A DNA stretch of 15,354 nucleotides from Methanosphaera sp. rholeuAM74 (lineage in GTDB: Archaea; Methanobacteriota; Methanobacteria; Methanobacteriales; Methanobacteriaceae), in NCBI GenBank assembly GCA_003266075.1, contig MUZZ01000108.1, positions 7,569 through 22,922 of the forward strand, written 5' to 3'. Within the stretch, counting starts at the first letter, position 1. Each line of letters starts with the position of its first letter. Shown piece after piece: positions 14,419-15,354 of this stretch. The notes under the pieces were generated by a model, which did not search any database, was not told the DNA's origin, and saw only the letters and a list, made by a program, of their open reading frames with translations. The position numbers and the translations under genes were made by a program.

Positions 14419-14740
14419 TTATAGCTCTCCTTAAAAAGTTTCTGAAATAGTCACAAAGAGACATATGAATATAATATCATATATGTAAGAGAATATATTT
14501 AAACATTGGCAATAAAAAATTAAGAAACAACGGCCAAAACGGAGACTAAAAAGCAAACAACACACAGAGAACAGATAAAAAAAATACAATATTTTTCTAG
14601 CAGTACAAGACAATAAATACAACAAAAATAATAATTAAAAATCAAAAACAATAACTAAAAAAAATCCTAAAAAATAATGACAAATTAATATATAAATTTA
14701 GAAAAACAAAGATAAATACAGTGACAAAAAGAGGGCTACT
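14419..14740. promoter_or_regulatory. Divergent intergenic region with promoters on both strands
   Basis: These 322 bases are A-rich and hold a minus-strand TATA (TTTAAATATAT, 14493-14503) and a plus-strand TATA (ATATATAAAT, 14688-14697, expected start near 14718, about 22 bases before ATG 14741). The hydrophobic frame at 14431-14625 on the minus strand overlaps the promoter and leader and is not believed. No RNA gene is seen. Confidence 0.5.
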
Positions 14741-15061
14741 ATGATAGAAACATACACATACAAGATAAGTGATAAAAATAATGAAAATAATATGATAAAA
14801 TGCAAAATAGAATACGATACCAACAATAACTACAACACAAACTACTACTTCTGCAACGGAACAGAATGGATGAAAGACTTCATCGACCTAGACAAGCTAT
14901 CCTCCAACACGGACGACCCAAAAACATTCGACGAATTCATAACAAAAGTACACGACTTCATGGTACACGGAAACCTATGGGAAGAACTCAAAAAATTAGA
15001 CGACGGACAAGAAATAAACAAAGAAAGCTATGAACTAGTAATCAAAGCCAAAAAACTATAA
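14741..15061 (+). CDS. Small acidic hypothetical protein, 106 aa (paralogue 1)
   Basis: The family is not recognised. The protein is acidic and Asn/Asp/Tyr-rich, begins with strands (MIETYTYKISDK, MIKCKIEYD), has a central NGTEWMKDF turn, then a helix with DEFITKVHDFMVHGNLWEEL and a short end. GAGGG lies about 6 bases before the ATG. The gene downstream encodes a similar protein: FCNGTEW aligns with QAWDGLEW, and FDEFI with YDDFI, at the same relative positions. The fold could be a small strand-plus-helix domain; no catalytic residues are obvious. The coding strand is strongly A- and C-rich, unlike the nitroreductase gene on the same strand 2.6 kb away. Confidence 0.8.
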   Translation: MIETYTYKISDKNNENNMIKCKIEYDTNNNYNTNYYFCNGTEWMKDFIDLDKLSSNTDDPKTFDEFITKVHDFMVHGNLWEELKKLDDGQEINKESYELVIKAKKL

Positions 15062-15076
15062 AAGGAGAAATTATAA

Positions 15077-15354
15077 TTGGCAAAAAGAGAAATAGAATGC
15101 ACCATACTCGACGCAATGTACGAAACAGATGACTACCAAGTAATAATAAAACTAAACATAGACAAGGGATACCGATTCCAAGCATGGGACGGACTAGAAT
15201 GGAGCGACAAAACAGGCCTGAACAGGGTGTACACCGATGAAAACAGCCAACATGAATATGATGACTTCATAAGCCGGTTGCTGGAACTCGAAGAAAGTAA
15301 AATACTATACGAAGTAGCCGAAGAACTAGACGAAGACCAAAGCTACTACTTCGA
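15077..15354 (+). CDS. Small acidic hypothetical protein, paralogue 2 (partial, TTG start, runs off the edge)
   Basis: An open frame of 92 codons starts at TTG 15077, 9 bases after GGAG (15064-15067), and has no stop before the window ends. It reads MAKREIECTILDAMYETDDY onward and continues with FQAWDGLEW, EYDDFISRLLELEE and LYEVAEELDEDQSYYF. An ATG-only search would miss this gene or trim it to the internal ATG at 15116. It resembles the preceding 106-residue protein in its two strands, D/N-G-x-E-W turn, D-[DE]-F-I helix and acidic tail. The two genes are 15 bases apart and should be cotranscribed, so this is a tandem duplication with strong divergence. Confidence 0.8.
   Translation, partial: MAKREIECTILDAMYETDDYQVIIKLNIDKGYRFQAWDGLEWSDKTGLNRVYTDENSQHEYDDFISRLLELEESKILYEVAEELDEDQSYYF

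Noticed and set aside
14431..14625. Hydrophobic minus-strand frame (64 residues) upstream of the 100-residue gene
   Set aside because: It overlaps the TATA box and 5' leader of the 100-residue gene and has no ribosome binding site.

Overview
The window looks like archaeal DNA from a Methanobacteriales methanogen, with Methanosphaera or a close relative as my best guess. The grounds are strongly AT-rich DNA, archaeal BRE/TATA promoters, GGAG/GGTG ribosome binding sites, frequent TTG starts, U-tract terminators instead of hairpin terminators, and secreted adhesin-like proteins built from ~92-residue Ig-like repeats. The genus is inferred and has not been tested by any search.

Layout. (1) 1-195: a left-edge fragment resembling an RNase H/RuvC-type transposase, beside a stretch rich in hairpins. 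(2) 196-2538, minus strand: a three-gene group after a promoter-proximal AAA ATPase (AAA_14/DUF4143 type with a worn-down nuclease-like tail), followed by small unrecognised proteins of 75, 148 and 113 residues. (3) 2539-3088: a long gap ending in a clear BRE/TATA. (4) 3089-4801, plus strand: a secreted protein with three Ig-like repeats and a C-terminal zinc hydrolase domain of the succinylglutamate desuccinylase/aspartoacylase (M14-like) type. (5) 4808-6801, minus strand: a CoxE-like VWA protein and a FabG-like short-chain dehydrogenase. (6) 6912-7124: a small basic ORF. (7) 7121-11426, minus strand: two tandem adhesin-like paralogues in one operon, created by duplication. (8) 11614-12141, plus strand: a nitroreductase. 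(9) 12176-14418, minus strand: a likely operon of a 100-residue hypothetical, a coiled-coil protein (TTG start) and a DEDDh exonuclease-BRCT protein (TTG start). (10) 14741-15354, plus strand: two tandem small acidic paralogues. The second starts with TTG, runs off the edge and has no ATG start.

How the parts fit. The surface proteins (3089-4801 and 7121-11426) share the same Ig-repeat architecture, and two of the three belong to a locally duplicated family. They probably act at or outside the pseudomurein wall. The hydrolase fusion is the most biologically suggestive item, because M14-like enzymes include peptidoglycan-trimming carboxypeptidases. The exonuclease/coiled-coil group could be a nucleic-acid processing or repair unit. 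The ATPase group is an accessory cassette whose job I cannot name.

At a larger scale, the plus strand is strongly T+G-rich at both ends of 0-3 kb and from about 7 to 12.6 kb, then switches to A+C-rich towards 15 kb. The switch falls inside the exonuclease gene and does not follow gene orientation. No rRNA, tRNA, CRISPR array or complete insertion sequence was found.
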